From positions 1 through 44,223 of the forward strand of contig CAIVAU010000013.1 of assembly GCA_903903925.1 (NCBI GenBank): 44,223 nucleotides of DNA, written 5' to 3'. Numbering within the stretch: the stretch's first letter is position 1; each line of letters opens with the position of its first letter. Positions 8,370 through 16,792 of this stretch are shown here, piece by piece. The position numbers and the translations under genes were made by a program. The stretch is from an uncultured cyanobacterium (GTDB taxonomy: Bacteria > Cyanobacteriota > Cyanobacteriia > Cyanobacteriales > Nostocaceae). Below the pieces are notes generated by a model. The model was given only the letters and a program-made list of their open reading frames with translations. It searched no databases and was not told the origin of the DNA.

Positions 8370-11255
8370 ATGCTGCAACAATTTGATAAAAAACTACATT
8401 TTGCACCCGCTATGACTTTAGGGCGAACCAGTGAGCAAATTAAAGCAGAAATTCAGGCTACATTTGGTTTTATTCCGCCCTTTTTTGAGCCAGCAGCACA
8501 AACGCCACAAGTGCTGGAAAGTCTATGGCAACAGACGCTTTGTGGGTATGTCAATAATCCGATACCAGACTTGTTTAAGGAAAAACTTTCTGCCTACCTC
8601 TCGCGCTTTTGTGCTGTTCCTTACAGCATGATCTGCCATAGTTGTGCCTTACGTCCTCTGGGAATGAGTGGAAGGCAGGTGTTGCAGTTGCTTGAATCTC
8701 CCTTTCCAACCGCAACAGACATTGATCAACACCTGAAGGTACTAGCAGCACAGCCTCATTCCTTGACGGTCTGGCCAGAGTCAAACTCGACCCTAGAAAC
8801 GAGTCTTCTCTACTGTGCAATATTTATGGCTCTGGCATCAGACCAAGCTACCCATTGTCGTCAGGAAATACGCCGGATTCTGACACCAGAAAACTATCAG
8901 TATCTCGTCACGTTGATTGCTTACATCAGGATGTGTCATGTGTGGATGGAAGCCCACTCGGAAGTACCGTATGAAGCAGATCAGTGGGTTATTGCTCATC
9001 TAGCCTCCTTACTTGATGAAGAGCCTGACTTGGCTGAGTTCTTCCATCACTACCAAGAAAGGGTTAAGCGTGAATACCAGAATCGGGCAGTACATCTGGC
9101 TGAACGAGCTGTGTTACAAGGTCAAGATGAACTCTGGAGACAGCAAGCTGAACGAGAGCGACTTGTAGCACAGATGGCTCAACGTATTCGCCAGTCTCTT
9201 AACCTGGAAGAGATTCTAAACACCACAGTGTCTGAAGTCCGGCAGTTTCTTCAGACTGAGCGAGTGTTTATTTACCGCTTCAAAGCTAATTGGAGTGGCT
9301 TTGTGACAGTAGAATCTGTTGCTCCTGGCTGGGTACCGATCCTAGGAAAAAAAATCACAGACTCTTTCTTTGCAGCAGCTAATGGTCGAAATCTCTACAA
9401 AGAGGGACGAATCCAAGCTATAGAGGATATTTACACAGCAGGTTTAGCTCAATGTCATGTTGATTTACTGGTTCGGCTTCAGGTCAGGAGCAACTTAGTC
9501 ATCCCGATAGTGCAAGGCGAGAAATTATGGGGATTGCTGGTAGCGAACCACTGTTCAGAACCACGACAGTGGCAGCAGTTGGAGATTGATTTGCTTAAGC
9601 ACTTAGCAACGCAAGTGGCGATCGCCATTCAGCAATCCATACTTTTCCAGCAGGTTCAAAGTGAACTCATAGAACGCCAACGGTCAGAGGAAAAAATCCG
9701 CGAACAAGCAGCCTTGCTTAATGTTGCTACTGATGCAATTATGGTGCAAGCTTTAGACAACCAAATCCGATTTTGGAACAAAAGTGCTGAGCGTCTGTAC
9801 GGTTGGAAGGCTGCTGAAGCCCTTGGCAAAAACGCCCATCAGCTTCTTTTCCAAGAAATTTCGCCTCAAATCCAACAAGCACAGCAGTGTGTCGTTGAGT
9901 GTGGGTCGTGGCAAGGTGAGTTAACCCAAGTACAAAAAGAAGGTCAGGAAATCATCGTTGAAAGTCGATGGACACTTGTACTTGATATAACAGGGCGACC
10001 CCAATCAATACTGATTGTCAATACTGATATTACAGAGAAAAAACAACTTGAAGCACAATTTCTCCGTGCCCAGCGCCTAGAGAGCATCGGTACCCTTGCT
10101 GGTGGTATTGCCCACGACTTGAACAATGTACTGACACCAATTATTATGTCATCTCAACTGCTGCTGAAAACACAAATTAAGGGCAACAAGCGGCAGCAAT
10201 TGCTGACAACTATTGAGAAAAGTGCTAAACGTGGGGCAGCTTTGGTCACACAGGTTCTGTCTTTTGCTCGCGGTCTGGAAGGTAAGCGCACCTTGTTGCA
10301 AGTGAGCCACCTACTTTGGGAAATTCGTAATATTATCAAAGAGACATTCCCAAAATCTATTGAAGTTGAAATCGACATATCCTCAGACCTTTGGGTTGTC
10401 TCTGGAGATGCAACACAACTGCATCAAATTCTGATGAACCTAGTTGTTAATGCTCGCGATGCCATGCCCAATGGTGGGACTCTAAAGCTAAAGGCTGAGA
10501 ATCTTTCCATTGATGAAAACTATGCCAGGATGAACAGTAATGCTTCTGTTGGGCCTCACTGTGTCATTACTGTTTCAGATACAGGAACTGGCATGACACC
10601 AGAAATCTTATCAAGAATTTTCGAGCCTTTTTTCACAACCAAAGAACAAGGCAAAGGTACGGGGCTTGGTCTTTCAACAGTCCTAAATATTATAACTAGC
10701 CACAGTGGTTTTGTCACTGTAGAAAGTAAGGTCGGAAAAGGAACCCAATTTCAGGTGTATTTACCAGCGGGATCAGGAACCCAAACACTGCTTACTCTTG
10801 AACAAGAACTACCAAAAGGACAGGGAGAATTAATTCTGATTGTCGATGACGAAGCTGCCATTTGTGAGATTACTCAGACATCTCTGGAAACATCAAATTA
10901 TCACGTACTCACAGCTCATGATGGGATCGAGGCGATCGCACTTTATGTGCAGCATAGAAATCACATAAATGCTGTACTGATGGATATGATGATGCCAGAT
11001 ATGGACGGGTTAACTACCATCCGGATGTTAAAACAAGTGAATCCCGATGTCTTAATCATTACCGTCAGCGGACTCGCCGAAAGTACTCAAGTGAATGAAG
11101 CCATGAATATGGGCGTTCAAGCATTTTTGCCCAAGCCCTACACGCTACACGAATTACTGAAAACTTTACATTCAGTACTGAGGAGGGAGCAGGGAGCAGG
11201 GAGCAGGGAGCAGGGAGCAGGGAGTAGGGAGCAGGGAGCAGGGAGTAGGGAGTAG
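8370..11255 (+). CDS. Hybrid sensor kinase: AhpD-like + cyanobacteriochrome GAF + PAS + HisKA/HATPase + receiver
   Basis: A 961-residue cytoplasmic hybrid kinase. Residues about 15-110 resemble the AhpD/carboxymuconolactone-decarboxylase fold and hold a CxxC pair (C89, C92), a possible redox site. A coiled coil leads to a GAF domain (about 272-422) with the cyanobacteriochrome Cys-His pair (C362-H363 in LAQCHVDLL) that attaches a bilin. At the DXCF position the sequence is DSFF (331-334), so the second cysteine is absent. A PAS domain (about 440-555), a HisKA segment (phospho-acceptor H582 in GGIAHDLNN), an HATPase_c domain (N-box near 690-697, DTGTGM, GKGTGLGL) and a receiver (D872, K922) follow. 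The last ~22 residues (REQGAGS units) are translated heptamer repeat, so the native stop may have been lost. No membrane segment is seen. Confidence 0.9.
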   Translation: MLQQFDKKLHFAPAMTLGRTSEQIKAEIQATFGFIPPFFEPAAQTPQVLESLWQQTLCGYVNNPIPDLFKEKLSAYLSRFCAVPYSMICHSCALRPLGMSGRQVLQLLESPFPTATDIDQHLKVLAAQPHSLTVWPESNSTLETSLLYCAIFMALASDQATHCRQEIRRILTPENYQYLVTLIAYIRMCHVWMEAHSEVPYEADQWVIAHLASLLDEEPDLAEFFHHYQERVKREYQNRAVHLAERAVLQGQDELWRQQAERERLVAQMAQRIRQSLNLEEILNTTVSEVRQFLQTERVFIYRFKANWSGFVTVESVAPGWVPILGKKITDSFFAAANGRNLYKEGRIQAIEDIYTAGLAQCHVDLLVRLQVRSNLVIPIVQGEKLWGLLVANHCSEPRQWQQLEIDLLKHLATQVAIAIQQSILFQQVQSELIERQRSEEKIREQAALLNVATDAIMVQALDNQIRFWNKSAERLYGWKAAEALGKNAHQLLFQEISPQIQQAQQCVVECGSWQGELTQVQKEGQEIIVESRWTLVLDITGRPQSILIVNTDITEKKQLEAQFLRAQRLESIGTLAGGIAHDLNNVLTPIIMSSQLLLKTQIKGNKRQQLLTTIEKSAKRGAALVTQVLSFARGLEGKRTLLQVSHLLWEIRNIIKETFPKSIEVEIDISSDLWVVSGDATQLHQILMNLVVNARDAMPNGGTLKLKAENLSIDENYARMNSNASVGPHCVITVSDTGTGMTPEILSRIFEPFFTTKEQGKGTGLGLSTVLNIITSHSGFVTVESKVGKGTQFQVYLPAGSGTQTLLTLEQELPKGQGELILIVDDEAAICEITQTSLETSNYHVLTAHDGIEAIALYVQHRNHINAVLMDMMMPDMDGLTTIRMLKQVNPDVLIITVSGLAESTQVNEAMNMGVQAFLPKPYTLHELLKTLHSVLRREQGAGSREQGAGSREQGAGSRE

Positions 11256-11362
11256 GGAGTAGGGAGAAGGGAGTAGGGAGTAGGGAGCAGGGAGCAGGGA
11301 GCAGGGAGTAGGGAGTAGGGAGTACTGAGGAGGGAGCAGGGAGCAGGGAGTAGGGAGTAGGG
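11181..11362. repeat. Long GGGAGCA/GGGAGTA heptamer array
   Basis: About 25 tandem copies of GGGAGCA or GGGAGTA, with one internal break (GTACTGAGGAGG near 11321) that repeats the sequence at the left edge of the array (AGTACTGAGGAGG near 11175), suggesting that a block was duplicated. The array begins inside the 3' end of the hybrid kinase gene and continues past its stop. Confidence 0.92.
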
Positions 11363-11737
11363 GAACCCACGGCTTAAGGGATGGGATTGGAACCGGGACG
11401 CCGTATTTCTTGCGTCCTTCGGGTGACGCTTGAGTACTCGCTACCGCAACGCTAACGCTATCATCGACCCCACTCCCAATACTGCTCGGATAAGCAGGGG
11501 AAGCAAAACTCTTCCCCTACCTCAATTTCTCCCCCTGCTCCCCCTGCTTGTCTCAACCAAGAAATTCCTTAACCTAGCAGTATTGACCCCACTCCCTCAT
11601 CAACAAGCGCGGTTGATATTGGTTGGGGGTCAATTCGTCATTGCCCACTATCCATCCCCGCCTTAAGAAGACGGGGAATTCCGTGAAATATGTTAAAAAA
11701 GTCAGCTTTTTATACCTACAACTGAAGTTTTTTTCTT
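11363..11737. other. Non-coding stretch with IS200/IS605-like end and inverted repeats
   Basis: No credible gene. Near 11644-11673 the sequence CCCCGCCTTAAGAAGACGGGG followed by AATTCCGTG resembles the hairpin found at ends of cyanobacterial IS200/IS605 elements. Near 11366-11387 a second GGCTTAAGGGATGGG-type segment occurs. AATACTGCT (about 11478) and AGCAGTATT (about 11577) are inverted copies, each beside GACCCCACTCCC. The whole may be the remains of a small element or a MITE; target duplications were not found. A mixed CCCCTGCT repeat lies near 11525-11550. Confidence 0.35.
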
Positions 11738-11738
11738 T

Positions 11739-11771
11739 CCCTGCTCCCTGCTCCCTGCTCCCTGCTCCCTC
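11739..11771. repeat. CCCTGCT heptamer repeat at the end of the GTPase gene
   Basis: About four and a half copies of CCCTGCT (the complement of the GGGAGCA unit) run up to the stop codon of the minus-strand GTPase gene. Confidence 0.85.
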
Positions 11772-13207
11772 TACGCTGGCAACAAACGCTTCACACCTTG
11801 CTTAACAAAAGTTTGCAATGAAGCAATTTGCTGGTTCTGCTGAAAACATGAAAGCAAAGTCTGGCTGATTTGGTTGAGATTCAATCCAGTTCCAGAAGTG
11901 ATTGCAATGTCCTGCTGTTGGAAATACTCAACTAAGGTCAATCCGGCGATCCGAGTCAGATAAGCTGCACTCACTCCCTGTACTACCCCACCTGCAACAA
12001 AAGTGACAGCATTACTCTTGAGGATAGTACTGATCGCCTGGGAAGAAAGTTCCACTAAACCCAACTTCAACATTAAACTTCCCATGGTTACAGCGACAGT
12101 TTGCGCTTGGTCAAGGGCAAATTTCTGCTGATAGATTCCACCCAAATCCATCACCATTTGAGCATTGATCGCTGCTGTTGCCAAGAGATCAAGTGCTGGT
12201 ACGGGGTTAGCGAATGCAGCACCAGCAGCTATCCACTGGTATTGTTCAATGACTGGGTTGGCGCGATCGCGTCTCCTCTCATTCAACAAGTTTTTCGCTG
12301 TAGTTTTCAGCCCCAAAGCTTTCCTGATGGTAGTTGCCCATACTAGCTGTTGTCCATGAGTCGTCAAAATTTCACCCAGTTGCTGCGTCAACTGTTGGAT
12401 ATCTGGTGCTGGGATCTCTAGCCACTCTTGCACGGAACCATCTTCTTGATGCTTGCGGACTTTGATTGGAAGGGGAGACGCGGCGATCGCCACTACATTT
12501 TCCTGCATCCGCTGTTTCAGGGACATCAACACACTCGCACGTTCCTCTGGCAAATACTGGTCTTGTTTGTTAAACACCAGCATTGTGCTTTGCTTGGCGG
12601 CTTTTAGCTGCTGCAACGTCTGAAATTCTGAATCTGTTAAATCACCATTGGTGAGGAACAGGACAAAATCAGAGGCGATCGCTTCTTCTAGCGCTGCTGC
12701 ATCTGACTTATCGCCAGCTTTTGTAAACAAAGGCGGTGTCTCGTGGAAATGTAGAGACGTGATTGATCCTGTCTCTACATTTTGCTGGTTCTCTGATAGC
12801 ACTTGAATCAAAGTCGTCTTACCCACCGACTTCCCACCAGTCACAGCCAGATTGATCTCTTGCCTATTTAATTCATCTGTTAAATGGGCAATTTGTTCTT
12901 GTAGTAAAGACGTTGCATGCAAAGTCTCTACATGGTTTGTTGCTTCTTGCGCCAACTGATCTACCACAACTTTGGCAATGGATATCGCGCCTTCTGCCGT
13001 CGCCCGGTCTACAGGTAGAGTATCTAGCTGTTTTGAAACGGCTTTAGTCCGGTTTTGCTTGAGTAACCACAAGCCCCCGCCGACTACCAACAGACTGAAC
13101 AAACTTAACTCACCCACTTGCACCATTGTCTGATGCCAACTTTGTAACATCCATAGGGAAAAGGACAGTCCCAATCCTCCCAATAATATCGGTCGCTGCA
13201 ACTTCAC
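11771..13207 (-). CDS. DUF697 GTP-binding membrane protein
   Basis: A 478-residue protein with two N-terminal membrane helices (about 5-22 and 33-49), a Ras-like GTPase domain (about 115-260) and a C-terminal DUF697 (YcjF-type) region with hydrophobic helices (about 310-450). Walker A is GGKSVGKT (124-131); the G4 base-recognition motif is NKQD (213-216). The family is common in cyanobacteria and is thought to act at membranes, but its role is not established. The gene is downstream of the initiator tRNA and separated from it by a strong terminator, so it probably has its own promoter. A heptamer repeat abuts its stop codon. Confidence 0.85.
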   Translation of the reverse strand: MKLQRPILLGGLGLSFSLWMLQSWHQTMVQVGELSLFSLLVVGGGLWLLKQNRTKAVSKQLDTLPVDRATAEGAISIAKVVVDQLAQEATNHVETLHATSLLQEQIAHLTDELNRQEINLAVTGGKSVGKTTLIQVLSENQQNVETGSITSLHFHETPPLFTKAGDKSDAAALEEAIASDFVLFLTNGDLTDSEFQTLQQLKAAKQSTMLVFNKQDQYLPEERASVLMSLKQRMQENVVAIAASPLPIKVRKHQEDGSVQEWLEIPAPDIQQLTQQLGEILTTHGQQLVWATTIRKALGLKTTAKNLLNERRRDRANPVIEQYQWIAAGAAFANPVPALDLLATAAINAQMVMDLGGIYQQKFALDQAQTVAVTMGSLMLKLGLVELSSQAISTILKSNAVTFVAGGVVQGVSAAYLTRIAGLTLVEYFQQQDIAITSGTGLNLNQISQTLLSCFQQNQQIASLQTFVKQGVKRLLPA

Positions 13208-13285
13208 AAAAATGATTCTCCCCGCTCGTTGGATGGCTTTTACTGTTTTACATTAGATTAGCTCGAAATGAGAATGTGAAAATGT

Positions 13286-13325
13286 AAAAAAACCCAGCAA
13301 ACTTTGAGGGTTGCTGGGTTTTTTT
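13286..13325 (-). terminator. Rho-independent terminator after the initiator tRNA
   Basis: A perfect stem pairs AAACCCAGCAA with TTGCTGGGTTT around a 10-base loop, about 15 base pairs with the flanking A and T runs. Because the tails are A-rich on one side and T-rich on the other it could act in both directions. On the minus strand it lies directly after the tRNA and before the GTPase gene. Confidence 0.85.
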
Positions 13326-13335
13326 ATCTTTTATT

Positions 13336-13412
<77 letters not shown>

Positions 13413-13452
13413 TCGTCTCCTTTACTATAACTGCTAAATCAAAATTTGGCAA

Positions 13453-14406
13453 CTATAAAATCGATAATTCTCCAATTACTTCTAAACGCTTGTATTTACC
13501 TAAGTTCATAAACTTTTCTGACAGGGTTTCGGCAGATGTAGGACTAATCCAGCCCAACTGCCGCAGTAAGTGAATAGCAACAGCGTATTTTGCTCGCTTC
13601 GCCCCATCCATGACTTTAATTGCTAATCCCATGCCTTCACCAAGTCTAGAGATGCACTGCACTCCCTCAGCACCTGCCTTACTTACCAATTCCCTTGGAG
13701 TGAGGCGCATGAGTTCCGTGTCAAATTCTCCGTCTCCTGCTACCATACCTGGATAATTAGTCATAGCACGGACAATGCGCTCTAGATCCAAATTGCTCCG
13801 TGAAGCTAGATGGGCATACAGAGTCGCCATTTGACCGATTTGCATGAGATAAGTGGGTGCGCCACAGTCATCGTGGGCGCTGATAAATTCTTCTGCTGGC
13901 ATTCGCAGCAATTCTGATACTTTGCCTAAAATCAGTTGCTGCACTGGGTGTTTACGCTCTAAATAGTTATTTAAGGGCCAATGGCATTGCTGACAAACAG
14001 CGAGCATCCCGGCGTGCTTACCAGAGCAATTATGTTCCAAACGACTGTGTTTTCCTTCGGGAATGGGACACTGAAGTGCCAAGGGGTCAACATCAGCCCG
14101 CCAAAGGATGTTAAATGCCTGTCGAACCTGGTCTATTGTTCCTTTATGGGAACTTGTGATCATTGCTAAGTCGCGATCGCCTAGATCGTAGCGATCGAGC
14201 GTACCTGTGGTCGTGACAGCAAGTGCCTGGAATGGTTTGAGCGCTGAACGGACAAATGTGGCAGTTTCGGCGTTTCCGGCAACGGATAGGACCCGTCCTC
14301 GTTCGTCGCACACCACAGCGTGGACTGTATGCCTTGATTCAAGAATGCCTTCCCGCAACAACCTCACTTCTAAAGTAGCTGCTTGAGTTCGTTTTCCCAT
14401 TGTCAT
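13453..14406 (-). CDS. L-asparaginase, class 3 (PF06089, Rhizobium ReAV-like)
   Basis: A 317-residue enzyme of the asparaginase II/PF06089 family, which hydrolyses asparagine to aspartate and ammonia and is unrelated to the E. coli type I/II enzymes. The motifs known from the Rhizobium etli enzyme are present: VRSALKPFQ (S54, K57), HNCSGKHAGML (C127, K130) and HDDCGAPTY (C181). Length fits the family. It is the last gene of a minus-strand run yqeK-rsfS-ycf36-like-asparaginase, starting 22 bases after the Ycf36-like stop, so co-transcription is likely. Confidence 0.9.
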   Translation of the reverse strand: MTMGKRTQAATLEVRLLREGILESRHTVHAVVCDERGRVLSVAGNAETATFVRSALKPFQALAVTTTGTLDRYDLGDRDLAMITSSHKGTIDQVRQAFNILWRADVDPLALQCPIPEGKHSRLEHNCSGKHAGMLAVCQQCHWPLNNYLERKHPVQQLILGKVSELLRMPAEEFISAHDDCGAPTYLMQIGQMATLYAHLASRSNLDLERIVRAMTNYPGMVAGDGEFDTELMRLTPRELVSKAGAEGVQCISRLGEGMGLAIKVMDGAKRAKYAVAIHLLRQLGWISPTSAETLSEKFMNLGKYKRLEVIGELSIL

Positions 14407-14428
14407 GGGTTTATTTTTAAGTTATAAG

Positions 14429-14929
14429 TTACACCAAGTGCCAAACTATAGTACCAGCAACGAACAACACTGCCAAGCCTAAAAAGGTGATTTGCAACCG
14501 CTGGATGACAGGTTGGATTTGGTAGGTGACAATCAGGCGATCGCGATCAAGGACTTCTTGGGGTTTTGTCCAAGTTTGACCGTCGTACCACCCCGATTCT
14601 TCATAGAAAATGACTCGGCTTACGAGGCGATCGCGGACATAAGACCAGCCCAAATACAATCGTAGCAGTGCCAATAATACCCCGATGCTTGCTCCTGCAG
14701 CACTACAGAGAATAAATTGTGCGATTTGTTTGTGGGGGTTAAAGCTTGTCGCCACCACGGGGAAAGCCACTAACCCAGACAAACCCCAAATCCAGACTAT
14801 TTTCGTCATATATTCGCCCCAACCGGACGTACTATCGCGAAATAGCCAGGACGACCTTAATTCTTCGTACTCATTTAGCGGTTGTTGTTCATTGGGAACT
14901 GGACAATTTGACACCGAAGACTTTATCAT
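14429..14929 (-). CDS. CGLD27/Ycf36-like membrane protein (DUF1230)
   Basis: A 166-residue protein with the features of the DUF1230 family shared by cyanobacteria, some plastid genomes (Ycf36) and the green lineage (CGLD27). An N-terminal CPVPNEQQPLNEYEEL motif and a WLFRD segment are followed by two close membrane helices (about 45-65 and 72-90). A soluble middle with GWYDGQTW and VLDRDRL leads to a final helix (about 146-164). The plant homologue has been linked to thylakoid function under stress, but the biochemical role is not established. It starts 6 bases after the rsfS stop, which supports one operon. Confidence 0.85.
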   Translation of the reverse strand: MIKSSVSNCPVPNEQQPLNEYEELRSSWLFRDSTSGWGEYMTKIVWIWGLSGLVAFPVVATSFNPHKQIAQFILCSAAGASIGVLLALLRLYLGWSYVRDRLVSRVIFYEESGWYDGQTWTKPQEVLDRDRLIVTYQIQPVIQRLQITFLGLAVLFVAGTIVWHLV

Positions 14930-14935
14930 ATTGAT

Positions 14936-15391
14936 TTACCCCCCACTGTCAACGGATTTTGGCAACTCAATACGTTCCGCGTGGCCCCAGAACGCTTCTA
15001 AATTATAGAACTCCCGTTCCCTTGGCATCATAATATGAACGATCAGTTCGCCGTAGTCTTGTAGCACCCAACTTCCTTCAGATTTCCCCTCTGTCCGTAA
15101 GGGACGGCGTTGCCACTCAGTTTCTACTTTGTGTTCTATTGCTTCAGCGATCGCTCTTACTTGTGCCTTGGAATAGCCAGTTATGACCAAAAAGTAATCT
15201 GCTAGGTAGGATACATCCGCTACAAACAGGATTAAAACATCACCTGCTTTCCTGTCTGCGGCTGCATCAGCCATAGTTAAAGCTATTTCTCTCGTCACAT
15301 CGTCGTTATGGTTCCCTGATGTGGTATTATTTCCACTTTTTGTCACTGCAACAGATTGTAATGGTATATTTGCTTGGGAATAATCAGACAT
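14936..15391 (-). CDS. rsfS: Ribosome silencing factor RsfS (Iojap/YbeB)
   Basis: A 151-residue RsfS protein. The family binds uL14 on the large ribosomal subunit and blocks subunit joining when nutrients are short. Typical motifs are DVLILFVADVSYLADYFLV, the TEGKSEGSWVLQDYGELIVH segment and a closing REFYNLEAFW. The first ~45 residues are a variable extension. It lies between yqeK and the Ycf36-like gene, and the yqeK-rsfS neighbourhood is widely conserved in bacteria, which supports both calls. Confidence 0.93.
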   Translation of the reverse strand: MSDYSQANIPLQSVAVTKSGNNTTSGNHNDDVTREIALTMADAAADRKAGDVLILFVADVSYLADYFLVITGYSKAQVRAIAEAIEHKVETEWQRRPLRTEGKSEGSWVLQDYGELIVHIMMPREREFYNLEAFWGHAERIELPKSVDSGG

Positions 15392-15452
15392 TAAACCTCA
15401 GATGCTTGATTTTTTTGTAACACTTTTTTACAATGATTAACAAATAATGTAA

Positions 15453-15482
15453 GAATTCAGGAGTCAGGAGTCAGGAGTCAGA
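15453..15482. repeat. GGAGTCA heptamer repeat
   Basis: Three to four copies of CAGGAGT in the spacer between yqeK and rsfS, same unit as elsewhere in the window. Confidence 0.8.
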
Positions 15483-15582
15483 ATGTATAAGGGGTCGGTA
15501 TCTGTCTAGGATGTATTCTTACTAACAATTTAATTCAAACTGTGTAGGTTGTTTTTTTGCATCTTAACAAAAAAAACAGCGC

Positions 15583-16179
15583 TTATGTTGTTGATTCCAT
15601 AATCAACAGTTCAGGTTTTGCTCTGATAACAAACCAATTCCGGGTGGCGATCGCTCGTGGATGAATCAAACGAGTGCCTTCCATCAACAGTTTAAGAGTA
15701 TAATCGCTCGTCTTCCACACAGCCTGATTGATATTTTGATAACACATTTGTCGTAAAGCTTGTAATTCCAACGTATCGCCTCGTCCTGGCTCCAAGCTAT
15801 CCGCTAAGAATACAATACAACTAAGCAGACTCATACCAGGTCTACCCAAAGTATGATTGGCGATCGCCCGTAACACTTCTTCATCCTTCACGCCAAAAAC
15901 ATCTCTAGCGACAATAGCACCCACATCTGCATGTAATAAACGGGGATTTGCCTCCAACACCTCATCGACCTCCAACCCATCAGCCCTCGCCATTTGCAAA
16001 AGTTGTTGAGGCTGAAAATTTTTCGCTAAATCATGCATTAAACCAGCCTCCCCTGCCTTAAAACGATCCACATTGTGATGAACAGCCAAATCCATCGCCA
16101 TCTGTTCAACCCTGAGAATATGGTTAATCCTATTCAATGGAACATTTTCTGCCAACCAAGCTAGGACTTGTTCACGCAT
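15583..16179 (-). CDS. yqeK: YqeK HD-domain Ap4A hydrolase (symmetrical)
   Basis: A 198-residue HD-superfamily protein. H20, the HD pair H49-D50 in GLMHDLAKNF, a histidine in LLHADVGA, ANHTLGRPGM and FLADSLEPGR form the metal site known for YqeK. Characterised YqeK proteins split diadenosine tetraphosphate into two ADP. The gene lies 191 bases upstream of rsfS, the conserved order, with a heptamer repeat in the gap. Length is normal. Confidence 0.9.
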   Translation of the reverse strand: MREQVLAWLAENVPLNRINHILRVEQMAMDLAVHHNVDRFKAGEAGLMHDLAKNFQPQQLLQMARADGLEVDEVLEANPRLLHADVGAIVARDVFGVKDEEVLRAIANHTLGRPGMSLLSCIVFLADSLEPGRGDTLELQALRQMCYQNINQAVWKTSDYTLKLLMEGTRLIHPRAIATRNWFVIRAKPELLIMESTT

Positions 16180-16369
16180 AATTGTTATGGAAGGAGAATA
16201 AAAGCTTGAAGAGACTTTCCCCTATTTTAGCTTTTTCCCAAATTATTGTTCGTTCGTAGTTGCGCTTTAGCGCACGGAGTGTAAAAGCCCACAACAAATG
16301 ATAAGGAGAGCCGCCGCGAACACTTATGGCATTTGCTACCAATAGGAATTGGTTCAACGGATGTCCCGA

Positions 16370-16642
16370 CTAGTGCAGTTGATCCTGATACTGAGTACCG
16401 TCTAAAGTCACCAACAGATGTCCACCCAAACACTGATAAGGCTTTAAGTCCCCATCCCTCTGCAATGATTGGTAAACCCAGATGAACACCCGAAATAATT
16501 CCTTAGCTACGAGCTTGTCCAGAATATTCCGAATTTGAGGTGTGGTCGGAATTTGTCTCAAGCTAAACAAACTTTGGGCATTATCTTGCCCATGACGATT
16601 GTGCATCTGACGTTGATGTTCCAAAAACGACTCACATTGCAT
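16370..16642 (-). pseudogene. DDE transposase fragment
   Basis: Ninety codons resemble the N-terminal part of a cyanobacterial DDE transposase: a QCESFLEHQRQMH start, an IPTTPQIRNILD segment and LLVTLDGTQY, where the D should be the first catalytic aspartate. The frame stops shortly afterwards and nothing after it continues the family in any frame. The sequence on to about 16190 shows only short out-of-frame ORFs. It is a dead remnant; the IS family is not certain. Confidence 0.7.
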
Positions 16643-16688
16643 GAAATTTTCTTAATTATCCTGTGATCGTAAATAGACATTGCTGCAG

Positions 16689-16709
16689 GGGCACAGCAAT
16701 GCTGTGCCC
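16689..16709. repeat. Perfect palindrome GGGCACAGCA-A-TGCTGTGCCC
   Basis: Ten-base arms around one base. This palindrome type is a dispersed repeat in cyanobacterial genomes. It lies between the transposase fragment and the end of the vWA gene and could also act as a hairpin in RNA, but no T-run follows. Confidence 0.75.
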
Positions 16710-16792
16710 TTACGAAAGATATGGTTTTTAACCTTACTTATATTTGGTATTTATTGTCAATCCATAAGTCCTAAATAGTCCTAAATAGAAGT

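Noticed and set aside
11065..11370. Minus-strand ORF of repeated LLPAPYS-type residues
   Set aside because: It is only the reverse reading of the GGGAGCA/GGGAGTA array and the receiver domain.
11430..11805. Two plus-strand ORFs downstream of the hybrid kinase
   Set aside because: They cross inverted repeats and C-rich repeats, lack ribosome binding sites and match nothing.
16172..16433. Two minus-strand ORFs near the yqeK start
   Set aside because: They are out-of-frame readings of repeat-like and transposase-remnant sequence.
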